Origin: CAZOBJ01 sp964577825
GTDB taxonomy: Bacteria; Planctomycetota; SZUA-567; JAFGNG01
Direction of reading: 5' to 3'
NCBI GenBank assembly: GCA_964577825.1
Contig: CAZOBJ010000041.1
Coordinates: 1-25,206, forward strand
DNA: 25,206 nt
A program made the translations under genes and the position numbers. Below the pieces are notes generated by a model that was not told where the DNA came from, did no database searches, and saw only the letters and a program-made list of their open reading frames with translations. Below are positions 1 to 6,949 of this stretch, piece by piece; the stretch's first letter is position 1, and each line of letters begins with the position of its first letter.

Positions 1-405
1 GTCAATGAGCTCGCGCGCCCTTTCCACGAGGTCCAGGTATCGCCATTGATAGCCCACCGCGGTCACCAAGCCCTTGGCCTGCACCTCGCGCGCGATGTGC
101 TGGGCGGCCTCAAGGTCCAGGCCCACGGGCTTTTCGACCAGGAACGGGATGCCACGTTCCACGGCCAATCGCTCCGGCGCCCCGTGCGCGGCGGGAATAA
201 CGCAAATGACGAGCGCATCGGGCTCCGCCGCGTCGATCATCTCTTCGGCGGTCTCGTAGGCTCGCATGCCGTGCGGCGCGGCCGCTTCCTCGGCCGTGGC
301 CAGGGTGCGGCTCGTCACGCCCGCGAGCTCTACGTCCTCAATGGCGGCGAACCGGTCCATGTGCGTGCGCGCGTACTTGCCCGCGCCGACAAATGCGACC
401 TTCAT
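1..405 (-). CDS. Gfo/Idh/MocA-family NAD(P)-dependent oxidoreductase, N-terminal part (runs off left edge)
   Basis: The first 135 residues of a dinucleotide-dependent sugar or inositol dehydrogenase-type protein. The Rossmann start reads MKVAFVGAGKYAR, a GxGxxA nucleotide-binding loop. The family EKP motif follows at about residues 94-99 (FLVEKPVG), where the Lys is the usual catalytic or cofactor-contacting residue, and then a GYQWRYLD segment where these enzymes often have GFxxR. The ATG at 405 is preceded by a GGGGGAG ribosome site that overlaps the stop of the aminotransferase gene; the genes are 9 nt apart, so they are co-transcribed. The C-terminal substrate domain lies outside the window, so the substrate cannot be named. 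In this context it probably oxidises or reduces a sugar or sugar acid coming from the neighbouring catabolic genes (inference). Confidence 0.9.
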   Translation of the reverse strand, partial: MKVAFVGAGKYARTHMDRFAAIEDVELAGVTSRTLATAEEAAAPHGMRAYETAEEMIDAAEPDALVICVIPAAHGAPERLAVERGIPFLVEKPVGLDLEAAQHIAREVQAKGLVTAVGYQWRYLDLVERARELID

Positions 406-414
406 CACTCCCCC

Positions 415-1749
415 CTACTTGCGCAACACGTCGCGGATCGAGGCCTCGGTTTTCTCGAGCACCTCGTCGCACTCCGATCGATTGATCACCAGCGGCGGCT
501 TGATTTTGAGCACGTTCTTGCGCACCCCGCCCAGGCCGAAGAAGATTCCGTGGCGGAAGCCAGCCTTGCGGATCTCGGGCGTCTCGTCGAACAGGGGCTC
601 CTTGGACTCGGGATCCTTGACGAACTCCACGCCGATGTGCAGGCCGACCTGACGCACGTCGCCCATCTCGGGGTAGTTCTTCTGCATCTTCTTGAGCTCG
701 TCGCCCAGATACGCGCCCATCTTGCGGCAGTTCTCCAACACCCCCGCCTCCAAGAGCGCCAGGAGCTTCGCCGAGGTCACCATGCTCAGCGTCGGGTTCG
801 CGAAGGTGTGCAGCTCCTCCGCGTCCGGGGACAGACCTTCCAGTCGGTCCGAGACGATCACCGACGCGAGCGGCAGGCCGCCGCCCAGGGCCTTGCCCAA
901 CACGATGATGTCCGGGATCACGCCGAAGTGCTCGGCCGCGAACATCCGCCCGACCCGCCCGAAGGTCTGAATCTCGTCGAAGATGAGCAAGGTCTCGAAC
1001 TCGTCGCAAATCTCGCGCATACCCTGGAGGTACCGCTTGGGCAGGATCAGCTGCCCGGCGCTCGCCTGCACGGGCTCCACGAGCACGCCCGCCGGCTTGC
1101 CCGCCACGCCGCGCTGAAGGGTCTCGCGCGCGATCGTCAGGCACATGTCCACGTACGTCTCGCTGTCCACGCCGAAGGGATTGCGATAGGTGTCCGGGTT
1201 CGGAACGCGGATGAACGGCCGGGTGAGAGGCAAGAAACGGCTCCCGCCGTAGTACTTGCGCGCGGCCTTGGTGCTCACCCACGAGGCGCCCATGGACCCG
1301 AGCGTGGTGCCGTGGTAACTGTCGTACAGACACACGAAGTCTCGTGCCGGGCACACATTCTTGATGGCGACCTTCATGGATGCCTCAACGGCCGGCCCCC
1401 CGCCCACGGTGAACGAGACTCGATTCAGGTCGCCCGGGGCGAGCTGCGCCAACTTGCGCGCCAGGTAGAAGCGAGGCTTGTTGTCGAATCCCTGGTGGAT
1501 GTGGGTCATCTGCTCGATATGCTCGCGGATGACCTCGTTGATCTCGTCGTTCGCATACCCCAGGTACAACGCCCAGCTTTGGGACGTGCAGTCGATGTAC
1601 TCGCGCCCTTCGCTATCCCACACGTGCACGCCCTTGCCGCGTTCGAGCACGGGCCCGCCACGCGTGCCCCCGCCGAGCATCACGTGCTTGGCGCACTCTT
1701 CCATCGTCTTGGTATCCAGTCCGTAGATCTCTTCGAGTATCGGGTCCAT
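415..1749 (-). CDS. Class III PLP-dependent aminotransferase
   Basis: A 444-residue fold-type I aminotransferase, close to the usual size of the class III family (ornithine/GABA/omega-amino acid/glutamate-semialdehyde type). Visible landmarks are SYHGTT at 144-149 (PLP ring and phosphate contacts), the Asp of FDEIQTFGR (D258, pairs with the pyridine nitrogen) and the Schiff-base Lys in VLGKALGGG (K286). The frame stays open to 1782, but the ATG at 1749 has an AGGA box 8 nt upstream, so I start there. It would move an amino group between a donor and an aldehyde or keto sugar/acid in the cytoplasm; the substrate is not readable. It lies downstream of the DeoR regulator (74-nt gap with a hairpin) and 9 nt upstream of the oxidoreductase. 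An aminotransferase beside a dehydrogenase suggests amino-sugar or amino-acid side-chain metabolism (inference). Confidence 0.93.
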   Translation of the reverse strand: MDPILEEIYGLDTKTMEECAKHVMLGGGTRGGPVLERGKGVHVWDSEGREYIDCTSQSWALYLGYANDEINEVIREHIEQMTHIHQGFDNKPRFYLARKLAQLAPGDLNRVSFTVGGGPAVEASMKVAIKNVCPARDFVCLYDSYHGTTLGSMGASWVSTKAARKYYGGSRFLPLTRPFIRVPNPDTYRNPFGVDSETYVDMCLTIARETLQRGVAGKPAGVLVEPVQASAGQLILPKRYLQGMREICDEFETLLIFDEIQTFGRVGRMFAAEHFGVIPDIIVLGKALGGGLPLASVIVSDRLEGLSPDAEELHTFANPTLSMVTSAKLLALLEAGVLENCRKMGAYLGDELKKMQKNYPEMGDVRQVGLHIGVEFVKDPESKEPLFDETPEIRKAGFRHGIFFGLGGVRKNVLKIKPPLVINRSECDEVLEKTEASIRDVLRK

Positions 1750-1774
1750 GTCCTTCGTCCTTTCTTTCAAGCTG

Positions 1775-1792
1775 GCGCACACACCGGTGCGC
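1775..1792 (-). other. GC-rich hairpin in the DeoR-aminotransferase intergenic gap
   Basis: A perfect 6-bp inverted repeat, GCGCAC/GTGCGC, with a 6-nt loop, lies in the 74-nt gap. No T-run follows on the minus strand, so it is not a normal intrinsic terminator. It could stabilise or process the mRNA, lowering or raising aminotransferase expression relative to the regulator. It may also be a chance repeat in GC-rich DNA. Confidence 0.3.
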
Positions 1793-1823
1793 GTCCGTGC
1801 CTCTCTCAGTCTCTCACAACCGG

Positions 1824-2597
1824 CTATTCAGCGAATACGACCTCGTACGGCTCCGAACGCAGGGCTTCTCGCACGCGGCCTTCGATGCCGTTGTCCGTGA
1901 TCAGGCAGTCGATCTTCTCGCTGGGCAAACCCAGGAAGCAACCGCGTTCGTCAATCTTCGAGTGGTCCATGACCACGACCCGCCGCCGCGAACACTCCCC
2001 GATGGCCGCGGTGATCGCCGCGCTTTCCAGGTCGCTGCTGAACACGCCCCGGCCCGCGACCAGGCTGTCCACGCCCAGGAACCCCACGTCCGCGCGTAGC
2101 TCCGAGAACGCAGCCACGGCCGCGGGCCCCACGAAGTCCAGGTTCTCGGGCCGCAGCCGCCCGCCCACGCAGAAAAGCTCCACGGACGGAACGCTTCCCA
2201 GCTCTTCGATCGCTGGTAGGGCCGCGGTGACCACCTTCAGCTCACCGCACTCGCGCAGCGCCGCGGCCACGCGCCACACCGTCGTGCCGCTGTCCAGTGC
2301 AACCACCATGCCCGGCTCCACGTACGCCGCCGCCGCGCGGGCGATGCGCTCTTTCTCGGCGCGCATGCGCTCGTGTTTCTCGCGGAATGTGCGCACCACG
2401 AGGGACGACTCCTCGCGCAGACGCGCACCGCCCAGGGTGCGGATCAGCTTGCCTTCGCGCTCCAGTGCACCCAGGTCGCGGCGTACCGTCGCCTCGCTCA
2501 CGTCCAGGGCGCGAGCCAGCGCGGCAACGTCCAGTTCGCCGTGCTGGGTGAGCAGCGCAAGGAGCCGCTCGTAGCGCTGTTCGGACGCCTTACCCAC
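1824..2597 (-). CDS. DeoR/GlpR-family transcriptional regulator
   Basis: A 257-residue regulator of normal family length. Residues 1-58 form the winged helix-turn-helix: a run like ERLLALL, the recognition helix VSEATVRRDLGALE and a wing ending GKLIRTLGGARL. The rest is the DeoRC sugar-phosphate sensor domain, with VVALDSGTTVWRVA, FVGPAA, GVDSL and VVVMDHSKI in the standard order. I choose the GTG at 2597 because GGAGG lies 6 nt upstream and the resulting N-terminus is typical; the longer ATG form would add nine unrelated residues. The GTG overlaps the end of the upstream UroD-like gene by 8 nt (GTGGGTAA), which suggests translational coupling. It probably represses both divergent operons until a phosphorylated sugar, perhaps the product of the kinase at 5522-6949, binds (inference). 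Confidence 0.95.
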   Translation of the reverse strand: MGKASEQRYERLLALLTQHGELDVAALARALDVSEATVRRDLGALEREGKLIRTLGGARLREESSLVVRTFREKHERMRAEKERIARAAAAYVEPGMVVALDSGTTVWRVAAALRECGELKVVTAALPAIEELGSVPSVELFCVGGRLRPENLDFVGPAAVAAFSELRADVGFLGVDSLVAGRGVFSSDLESAAITAAIGECSRRRVVVMDHSKIDERGCFLGLPSEKIDCLITDNGIEGRVREALRSEPYEVVFAE

Positions 2598-3792
2598 TGA
2601 GCACCTCCGCCACGGCCTGCACATTGGCCTCCGGCGTGGCCGGGGCCATGCAGTCGGCCACGCTGAACAGGAACCCGCTCGCCCGCGGCCCGCCCATGTC
2701 CGCCAGGATGCTCCGCGCCTCGTCCATGGCCTGCTCAGGCGTTCCGCTCTGGAGCGTCCCCGTAGGGCTCATGTTCCCCTTGAGCGCCATGCGCGAGCCC
2801 ACGGCCTCGCGCGCCTGCACAAGCGTCGTGTCCCCGAGCGGCGGGGGTGTAATCGTCTCCAGCATCGGCGCGCCCGTGTCCGGCACCACGTCCAGCAGAT
2901 GACGCACGTTCCCGCACAGGTGCAAGTGCGTGATTCCACCCCGGGCCTGCACCGCTTCGATCATGCGCTTCTGATACGGAAACGCAAACGTGCGGTACAT
3001 ATCCGGGCTCAGCATGCACGCGGTGGCGGCGCACAGGCGGATCATGTCGATCCCGTGCGCGAGCATCTCTTCGCAGGCGCGCACTCCGAATCCGGCGAAC
3101 GCATCGCACGCCTCGTGCACCCCGTCCGGCTCGTCCAGCAGGAGCATCATCAGATTCTCGATGCCCACATAGTGCCCGATCGTGCTGAAGGGGTCCAGGG
3201 GCGAGCCCGAGAGCATCACGTCCGGGCCCACGTGGTCGCGCATGCGCGCAAGGTGGGACCATTCGGCCCGCTCCCAGTCTCCCTCGGCGCACTGGATGTG
3301 CGCAAGCAAGCCGTTCAAGTCGCCGCTGAAGGCCGGCTCGGCGACATCCGTCGTGCCGGTCGCGAGGTCAATCGCCTCTACGGTGCGCGTCCCGTCCGCC
3401 CAGATGACCTGCTTGTGCACCGCTCCTGCGGTCCCGGAAGGGAGCAACCCCGGGCCTTGCACCTTGGGCGGCATGGGGTGCCACACCAGGCCGAAGACCG
3501 AGCTGTACACCGGCTCCTGGGCCTCGATCTCGCGTCCATCGTGGGTCAATCGCGCCTCATACCCGCCCTTGGGCGGCACGAGCACCGGTGCATCGAAGAT
3601 GAGGTCCGTGCCGAAACGTCGGTGCCACCGTACGCGCGCATCGATCTGCTCAGCGTAGCTCAGGCCCAGGCGCAGTGCCGGATGGTACCTGCCCTCCGTG
3701 AACAAGTCCCCGGCCTCGTCGAAAAAGTCGTAGGGCACCCGGTCCACGGCCCCGAACGCAGCCGCTGCCATCACTCGTTCACGTGCATTCAT
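2590..3792 (-). CDS. Uroporphyrinogen decarboxylase-superfamily protein, MtaA/CmuA methyltransferase-like
   Basis: A 400-residue TIM-barrel protein of the UroD superfamily. True heme-pathway UroD has a conserved N-terminal RQAGR-type motif, absent here (the start reads MNARERVMAAAAFGAVDRVP). It does have the H-x-C...C arrangement of the corrinoid-dependent methyltransferases MtaA, MtbA and CmuA: HLCGN with H291 and C293, and C381 in ADCMAPATPEANV, followed by the family-like AP-TPE-N stretch. These residues bind the zinc that activates a thiol in those enzymes. The ATG at 3792 has AGGAG 7 nt upstream. It is the first gene of the leftward operon. Proteins of this group are common near sugar and amidohydrolase genes but mostly uncharacterised. 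Methyl transfer or demethylation is plausible; no corrinoid-binding protein is in the window. Confidence 0.88.
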   Translation of the reverse strand: MNARERVMAAAAFGAVDRVPYDFFDEAGDLFTEGRYHPALRLGLSYAEQIDARVRWHRRFGTDLIFDAPVLVPPKGGYEARLTHDGREIEAQEPVYSSVFGLVWHPMPPKVQGPGLLPSGTAGAVHKQVIWADGTRTVEAIDLATGTTDVAEPAFSGDLNGLLAHIQCAEGDWERAEWSHLARMRDHVGPDVMLSGSPLDPFSTIGHYVGIENLMMLLLDEPDGVHEACDAFAGFGVRACEEMLAHGIDMIRLCAATACMLSPDMYRTFAFPYQKRMIEAVQARGGITHLHLCGNVRHLLDVVPDTGAPMLETITPPPLGDTTLVQAREAVGSRMALKGNMSPTGTLQSGTPEQAMDEARSILADMGGPRASGFLFSVADCMAPATPEANVQAVAEVLSG

Positions 3793-3829
3793 CGCGCACT
3801 CCTCTCGTTCCGTTCTGCGCACGGCAAGC

Positions 3830-3858
3830 AGAATACCAGATATTTGTGAGCGTGTCGA
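3830..3858 (-). promoter_or_regulatory. Sigma70-type promoter for the leftward operon
   Basis: On the minus strand a TCGACA -35 box (5/6 to consensus) is separated by 17 bp from a TATTCT -10 box (4/6). It sits about 40 bp upstream of the UroD-like start and points into it. It is back-to-back with the rightward promoter at 3893-3920. Confidence 0.5.
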
Positions 3859-3863
3859 GCATA

Positions 3864-3895
3864 TTCGCGCTTGGTTTGGGTGTTTTTCGTGCTTG
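3864..3895. promoter_or_regulatory. Candidate DeoR operator: two direct repeats TTCGYGCTTG
   Basis: TTCGCGCTTG (3864-3873) and TTCGTGCTTG (3886-3895) match at 9 of 10 positions and start 22 bp apart, about two helical turns. The second copy runs into the -35 box of the rightward promoter and the first lies just upstream of the leftward -35 box. Occupancy by the adjacent DeoR-type protein could control both operons. This is inferred from position only. Confidence 0.35.
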
Positions 3896-3920
3896 CATCG
3901 GCCTGTTGCCGGTCTATAAT
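3893..3920 (+). promoter_or_regulatory. Promoter for the rightward catabolic operon
   Basis: A perfect TATAAT -10 box (3915-3920) has a weak TTGCAT -35 box (3/6) 16 bp upstream. Transcription would start near 3927, giving a leader of about 24 nt with an AGGAGG ribosome site before the ATG at 3951. The weak -35 overlapping a repeated motif would suit a regulated promoter. Confidence 0.6.
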
Positions 3921-3950
3921 GGCCGTCTCGCACGCCACGAGGAGGCGACC

Positions 3951-5506
3951 ATGTTCGCGGTGCCCAAGCCCCGGGCCGCGGTTCTTGGCATCACCCTGCC
4001 CTTCTATGAGCAGGCCCTGCCGGACCTCATGGACACTCTCCAGCGCCAGCTTCGCGCCTTTGCCGCCGAGCTGGAGCCGCACGCAGCCCTTGTCTCGACC
4101 ACCTTCTGCAGCCGCCACGACCTCGTGTCCGACGCGGTCGCGCAGGCCGATCGCGACGACGTGGACGCAATTGTCGTCATCGCCCTGAGTTACACTGCCA
4201 GCCTGATGAGCCTGCTTCCGCTCACGCGCACCGACCTGCCCCTGCTCGTGTGGAANNNNNNNNNNNNNNNNNNNNNNNNNNNNNNNNNNNNNNNNNNNNN
4301 NNNNNNNNNNNNNNNNNNNNNNNNNNNNNNNNNNNNNNNNNNNNNNNNNNNNNNNGCCTGATGAGCCTGCTTCCGCTCACGCGCACCGACCTGCCCCTGC
4401 TCGTGTGGAACACGCAGGAGGCCAGCCAGATCCGGCCCGACTACACGTTCGAGGACCTGCAGGCCAATCACACGGTGCAGGGCACGCAGGACCTTACCAA
4501 TACCCTGGTGCGCAGCCAGCGCGTGTTCGGCATGGAGACGGGGCACTACCGGGACGCCCAGGCCCTGGCCCGGTTCGGCGAGTGGCTGCGCGCGGCCCGA
4601 GCCTGCCGGCAGGCGAAGCGCATGCGGGTGGGGCTGCTGGGCACCCCGTTCCAGGACATGGGCGACTTCGGGATCGACGCCACCATGATGGCTACCGACT
4701 GGGGGCCGTACGCGGTGCAGTTGAGCCTGCCGCGGTACCTTGCGCTGGTGGACGAGGCGTCGGCGGCCGACCTGCAAGACATGGCCGCCCAAGACCGCAA
4801 ACAGTATGAGCTGGCTCCCGACGTGACCGAAGACCTGCACATGGCGTCTCTGCGCTACGAATGGGCGTTGCGCCGCCTGGTGGACGAGGAGCAACTGCAG
4901 GCGTTCACCATGAACTTCCGCGACCTCGTGGAAGACGGGCGCGTGAAGGTCCTGCCGCTCTTCGGGATCAACAAGCTGCTCAAGGACGGCCTGGGCTATG
5001 CCGGGGAGGGCAATATCACCATCGCAGCCCATATGGCCCAGATGCGTCAGCTGTGCGGCACAAGCAACTTCACGGAGATCTACACGATCGACTTCGAGCG
5101 CAACCGGATGATGATGACCCACATGCAGGAGTGCAACCCCGCGCTCGCCCGCCGAGACCGCAAGGTCCGCCTTGTGCGCAAGCCGTTCTGGGCACCCGGC
5201 ATCGCGGATTACGTGGGCATGCACTTCACGGTGGAGCCGGGCCCGGTCACGCTCACGAACCTGACCACGGACCCGGAGGGCCGGTTCTACTATATCGCCC
5301 GCGAGATGCGCATCGTGGACATGGAGCCCTTGCCAGCCTTCGATGCGCCGCACTGGATGGCCGAATGCGACGAGCCGATCTCCGACTTCCTGACCGACTA
5401 TGGCAATGCCGGTGGCACCCACCACCTGGTGGCCGTGCCGGGCCATCATGCGCAGGCCTTGCGCAAACTCGCGCACCTGCAAGGCTTTCGATTCATTCAG
5501 CTGTAG
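3951..5506 (+). CDS. L-arabinose isomerase-like sugar isomerase (interrupted by assembly gap; joins to 466 aa)
   Basis: A ketol-isomerase of the AraA/FucI fold that would convert an aldose to its ketose in the cytoplasm. The raw sequence is broken by 100 N. Removing the N-run plus one copy of the flanking 55-base duplicate leaves 1401 nt, one clean frame of 466 residues (E. coli AraA is 500). In that joined protein all four AraA-type metal ligands are visible: E301 (AGEGN), E324 (TEIYT), H339 (THMQE) and H439/H440 (GGTHH). Their spacing is close to E. coli E306, E333, H350 and H450. The ATG at 3951 has AGGAGG 5 nt upstream. The partner gene is a rhamnulokinase-type kinase, so the natural substrate may be L-rhamnose, L-fucose, L-arabinose or a related sugar; sequence alone does not decide. 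Confidence 0.9.
4201..4410 (+). repeat. 55-bp perfect direct repeat flanking the N gap (assembly overlap)
   Basis: Bases 4201-4255 and 4356-4410 are identical over all 55 positions and abut the N-run exactly on either side. Both copies encode the same LMSLLPLTRTDLPLL segment in the same frame. This is what two contigs sharing a 55-base end look like after scaffolding without merging, not a biological repeat. Confidence 0.95.
4256..4355. other. Scaffold gap, exactly 100 N
   Basis: A placeholder of exactly 100 N inside the isomerase gene. The flanks overlap each other, so no real sequence appears to be missing. Confidence 0.97.
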
Positions 5507-5521
5507 GGGGGGACCGGACCG

Positions 5522-6949
5522 TTGGCCGTGACGCACAACCTGCTCGCGGTGGACCTCGGCGCGAGCAATGGCCGCGTGATGCTCGGCCGTCTGGCCGGGC
5601 ACAAGCTCGGCCTGGAGCTCGTGCACCGATTCGAGCACCAGATCCGGTTTGTGGACGGCCACAAGCGCTGGGACTGGGAGACAATCCGACAACAGACCCG
5701 TACGGGCCTGGCCAAGGCGTGTGACCTCCTTGGCGATGCGCCGATCACGGGCATCTCGTGCGACAGCTGGGCCCAGGACTTCGGCCTGCTCGACGGCCAG
5801 GGCCAGCTCCTGTACTCGCCGGTCAGCTACCGCGATCCGCGCTGCGCCAAGGTTCCGGAGGCGCTGTTCGAGGAGCTCTCGCCCGAGGAGCTCGTCTCTC
5901 GCGTGGGCGTGGGGCTGACCCCGATCACCAGCCTGTGCCAGCTCTTCACCATGTCACGCGAAGAGCCCGAAGTGCTCGCCCAGGCCGCTACGTTCCTGCA
6001 TATCGCGGATCTCATGCATTACGACTTGTGCGGCCAGGTGGCCACGGACTGGACCATGGCCTCCGCCAATCAACTCCTCAACTTGGAGACGCGAGGCTGG
6101 GACACCGCCCTGCTCGACCAGCTGGGCATTCCGCATCACTTCCTGCCCCCGATGTACGAGGAACCGGGCGCCCTGGGCAGGATCCCGGCCGAGCGCGCAC
6201 CTCATCCGAAACTCGAGGGCGTACCCGTCATCATCAGCGCGAGCCACGATACCCCGGCCGCGAGCGCCGCTTCGGGCCCGTTCGGGGAGCATACCCTGTT
6301 CTTCAGCGCGGGCACGTACGCCATGTTGGGGTACGTCTCCGACATGCCCATCGTCACGCGCGCGGCCATCCGCGAAGGATGCGCACTCGTGGGCCTGAGC
6401 GACCATCGCTGGGGCCTTTTCACCGACACGCCCGGCCTGTGGATCCTACAGGAATGCCTGCGCCTGTGGAAGGAGGCCGGCCAGAACCTCGACTACGGCG
6501 CGCTCGTCGACCTTGCCGAAGAGGCCACAATCGACGCGCGCATCCCGGCTACGGACAAGCGCTTTCGCGCGCCGGAGAACATGCTGGACGAGATTCGCGC
6601 CGCGTGCGTGGACGCGGGCTACCGTGCGCCCGAGACACCCGGCGAGACGACCCGCGTCGTACTCGATAGCCTGATCGATGGATATCAGCACAGCAAGGAG
6701 GCGCTCGAGCGCGTCACCGGACAGACGTTCGAGGCCATGCACATCGTCAGCGGCGGGAGCCTCAACCGGTACCTGTGCCGCGAGAGCGCACATCGGCTGG
6801 GTCTGCCCGTGATCGCCGGACCGGCCGAGGCCACGGTGATCGGTAACCTGCTTCTCCAGGCCCGCGTTCTCAATCTCCTGCCCTCCGACGAGGCGGTCGC
6901 GGAGATGATGGCCGCCTCCTTCCCCAAGAAACGATACGAGGTGCAGTGA
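5522..6949 (+). CDS. rhaB: Rhamnulokinase-type FGGY sugar kinase
   Basis: A 475-residue FGGY kinase that phosphorylates a ketose such as L-rhamnulose with ATP in the cytoplasm. The N-terminal phosphate-binding motif VDLGASNGRVMLG is the RhaB form (fuculokinases and xylulokinases differ). SCDSWAQDFGLLD follows, the catalytic Asp lies in SASHDTPAAS (D243, near E. coli RhaB D237), TPGLWILQECLRLW is present, and the C-terminal adenosine-binding region reads GGSLNRYLC...GPAEATVIGN. The start is probably TTG at 5522, with GGGGGGA 8 nt upstream; GTG at 5528 is the alternative. It follows the isomerase by 15 nt and overlaps the amidohydrolase by one base. Family membership is firm; substrate (rhamnulose, fuculose or another ketose) is inferred. 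No RhaD or FucA aldolase accompanies it here. Confidence 0.93.
   Translation: MAVTHNLLAVDLGASNGRVMLGRLAGHKLGLELVHRFEHQIRFVDGHKRWDWETIRQQTRTGLAKACDLLGDAPITGISCDSWAQDFGLLDGQGQLLYSPVSYRDPRCAKVPEALFEELSPEELVSRVGVGLTPITSLCQLFTMSREEPEVLAQAATFLHIADLMHYDLCGQVATDWTMASANQLLNLETRGWDTALLDQLGIPHHFLPPMYEEPGALGRIPAERAPHPKLEGVPVIISASHDTPAASAASGPFGEHTLFFSAGTYAMLGYVSDMPIVTRAAIREGCALVGLSDHRWGLFTDTPGLWILQECLRLWKEAGQNLDYGALVDLAEEATIDARIPATDKRFRAPENMLDEIRAACVDAGYRAPETPGETTRVVLDSLIDGYQHSKEALERVTGQTFEAMHIVSGGSLNRYLCRESAHRLGLPVIAGPAEATVIGNLLLQARVLNLLPSDEAVAEMMAASFPKKRYEVQ

Noticed and set aside
1775..1792. Rho-independent terminator after the DeoR gene
   Set aside because: The hairpin lacks a following T-run on the minus strand and the downstream gene is in the same direction with a good ribosome site.
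46..2574. 842-codon plus-strand ORF opposite the aminotransferase, DeoR and oxidoreductase genes
   Set aside because: It is antisense to three clearly recognisable proteins, has low-complexity Arg/His/Ala-rich composition and no motif. Long shadow frames are expected at this GC content.
2590..3792. Heme-pathway uroporphyrinogen decarboxylase (hemE)
   Set aside because: The N-terminal substrate-binding RQAGR-type motif is missing and the zinc-type H-x-C...C motif of methyltransferase relatives is present.
4201..4410. A genuine tandem duplication within the isomerase
   Set aside because: The copies are identical, abut a standard 100-N placeholder, and joining them gives a normal family member.
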